Of a stretch of 5,219 nt of DNA, positions 4,651 through 5,219 are shown piece by piece. Source of the DNA: an uncultured Eubacteriales bacterium (GTDB lineage: Bacteria; Bacillota; Clostridia; Oscillospirales; Oscillospiraceae); the NCBI GenBank assembly GCA_900554275.1, contig USGS01000087.1, positions 1 to 5,219 of the forward strand, in the 5' to 3' direction. Every line of letters starts with the position of its first letter. Within the stretch, counting starts at the first letter, position 1. A program made the translations under genes and the position numbers. The notes below the pieces were generated by a model. It saw nothing but the letters and a program-made list of their open reading frames with translations, was not told where the DNA came from and did no database searches.

Positions 4651-5219
4651 TGGTACTGCTGCTGCAATATACATTGACCTTCGCCTCCGTGCTGATCCTG
4701 GTGGCACTGGGCGGCTGCTTCTCCGAGCACTCCGGTGTTATCAACCTGGGCCTGGAGGGTGTCATGATCATGGGCGCGCTGGGCGGCGCGCTGGCCATGC
4801 GGTATATGCCCACCGGCTCGTCCGCCTTCGCCATGCTTATCGTGGTGCTGCTGGCGGCGGCGCTGGCCGGCACGGTGTATTCCAGCCTGCTGGCCGTGGC
4901 CTGCATCAACTTCAAGGCGGATCAAACCATCGTCGGCACGGCCCTGAATATGCTGGGCACGGCGGGCGCGACGGTCATCGTCAAGGCCATCAACACCGCG
5001 GCCAACCCCGACGACGTGTCCTCCACCATCCAGTACGCCGGCGCGAAAAAGGCGTTTTTGGTGAACATCGGCTCGTTCGAGTTCAGCTGGTTCATGCTGG
5101 TGACGGTGCTGCTGCTGATCGCAGCCTATGTGGTGCTGTATAAGACCCGCTTCGGCCTGCGCCTCATGGCCTGCGGCGAGCATCCCCAGGCGGCGGACTC
5201 CGTGGGCATCAACGTCTAC
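4650..5219 (+). CDS. nupQ: Nucleoside ABC importer permease, second subunit (5' part, cut by window end)
   Basis: Reading from ATG at 4650 gives 190 uninterrupted codons to the last base of the window with no stop, so the gene continues beyond it. The product is the second BPD_transp_2 membrane subunit, partner of the preceding permease. Family marks are FSEHSGVINLGLEGVMIMGA (24-43), the conserved ADQTIVGTALNMLG (90-103), and the coupling-loop region YKTRFGLRLMACGEHPQAAD (164-183) followed by SVGINVY at the edge. Hydrophobic segments lie at about 4-20, 36-50, 58-86, 93-112 and 146-163. A YufQ/NupQ protein is usually a little over 300 residues, so roughly 60 percent is present. The start is supported by a perfect ribosome binding site and by overlap with the previous stop. 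Confidence 0.93.
   Translation, partial: MVLLLQYTLTFASVLILVALGGCFSEHSGVINLGLEGVMIMGALGGALAMRYMPTGSSAFAMLIVVLLAAALAGTVYSSLLAVACINFKADQTIVGTALNMLGTAGATVIVKAINTAANPDDVSSTIQYAGAKKAFLVNIGSFEFSWFMLVTVLLLIAAYVVLYKTRFGLRLMACGEHPQAADSVGINVY

Noticed and set aside
3010..4707. Long open frame on the - strand opposite the permease genes (565 codons)
   Set aside because: Its composition (Gly/Gln/His/Arg-rich) is that of reverse-complemented membrane-protein codons, it crosses several real gene boundaries and has no recognisable motif.

Overview
The window looks like chromosomal DNA of a GC-rich Clostridia-type Firmicute, perhaps Oscillospiraceae-like. This is inferred from strong AGGAGG-type ribosome binding sites, sigma-A-type promoters, a TTG start codon, a lipoprotein substrate-binding protein and GC-rich codon use. 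The genus cannot be fixed from the sequence alone. All genes lie on the + strand. I see no mobile element, CRISPR array, tRNA or rRNA.

Layout: (1) 1-242 is the 3' end of a DeoD-type purine-nucleoside phosphorylase. (2) 243-476 is an intergenic region with a near-consensus extended -10 promoter (351-379) and a short leader with two small hairpins. (3) 477-1739 is a BMP/PnrA-family substrate-binding lipoprotein. (4) 1754-1786 is a textbook intrinsic terminator with a UUCG tetraloop. (5) 1787-1954 is a second control region with a cluster of short palindromes, a probable second promoter and a structured leader. (6) 1955-3493 is a fused double-ABC ATPase of the RbsA/MglA/NupO type. (7) 3490-4650 is the first BPD_transp_2 permease. 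(8) 4650-5219 is the second permease, cut by the window edge. Genes 6-8 are translationally linked by ATGA and TAATG junctions.

Together the genes encode a nucleoside ABC importer of the NupNOPQ (YufNOPQ/BmpA)/PnrABCDE type next to a purine-nucleoside phosphorylase. The lipoprotein captures the nucleoside outside the membrane, the two permeases pass it through using the double ATPase, and DeoD splits it with phosphate into base and (deoxy)ribose-1-phosphate. The purine nucleoside substrate is inferred from family and neighbourhood, not read from binding residues.

The coding content is an ordinary salvage operon, and I do not claim a new system. The parts most worth a second look are regulatory: the terminator and palindrome-rich promoter that separate the binding protein from the membrane part, the structured leader abutting the ATPase ribosome binding site, and a three-codon ORF overlapping the lipoprotein start. 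The BMP protein also seems longer than usual.
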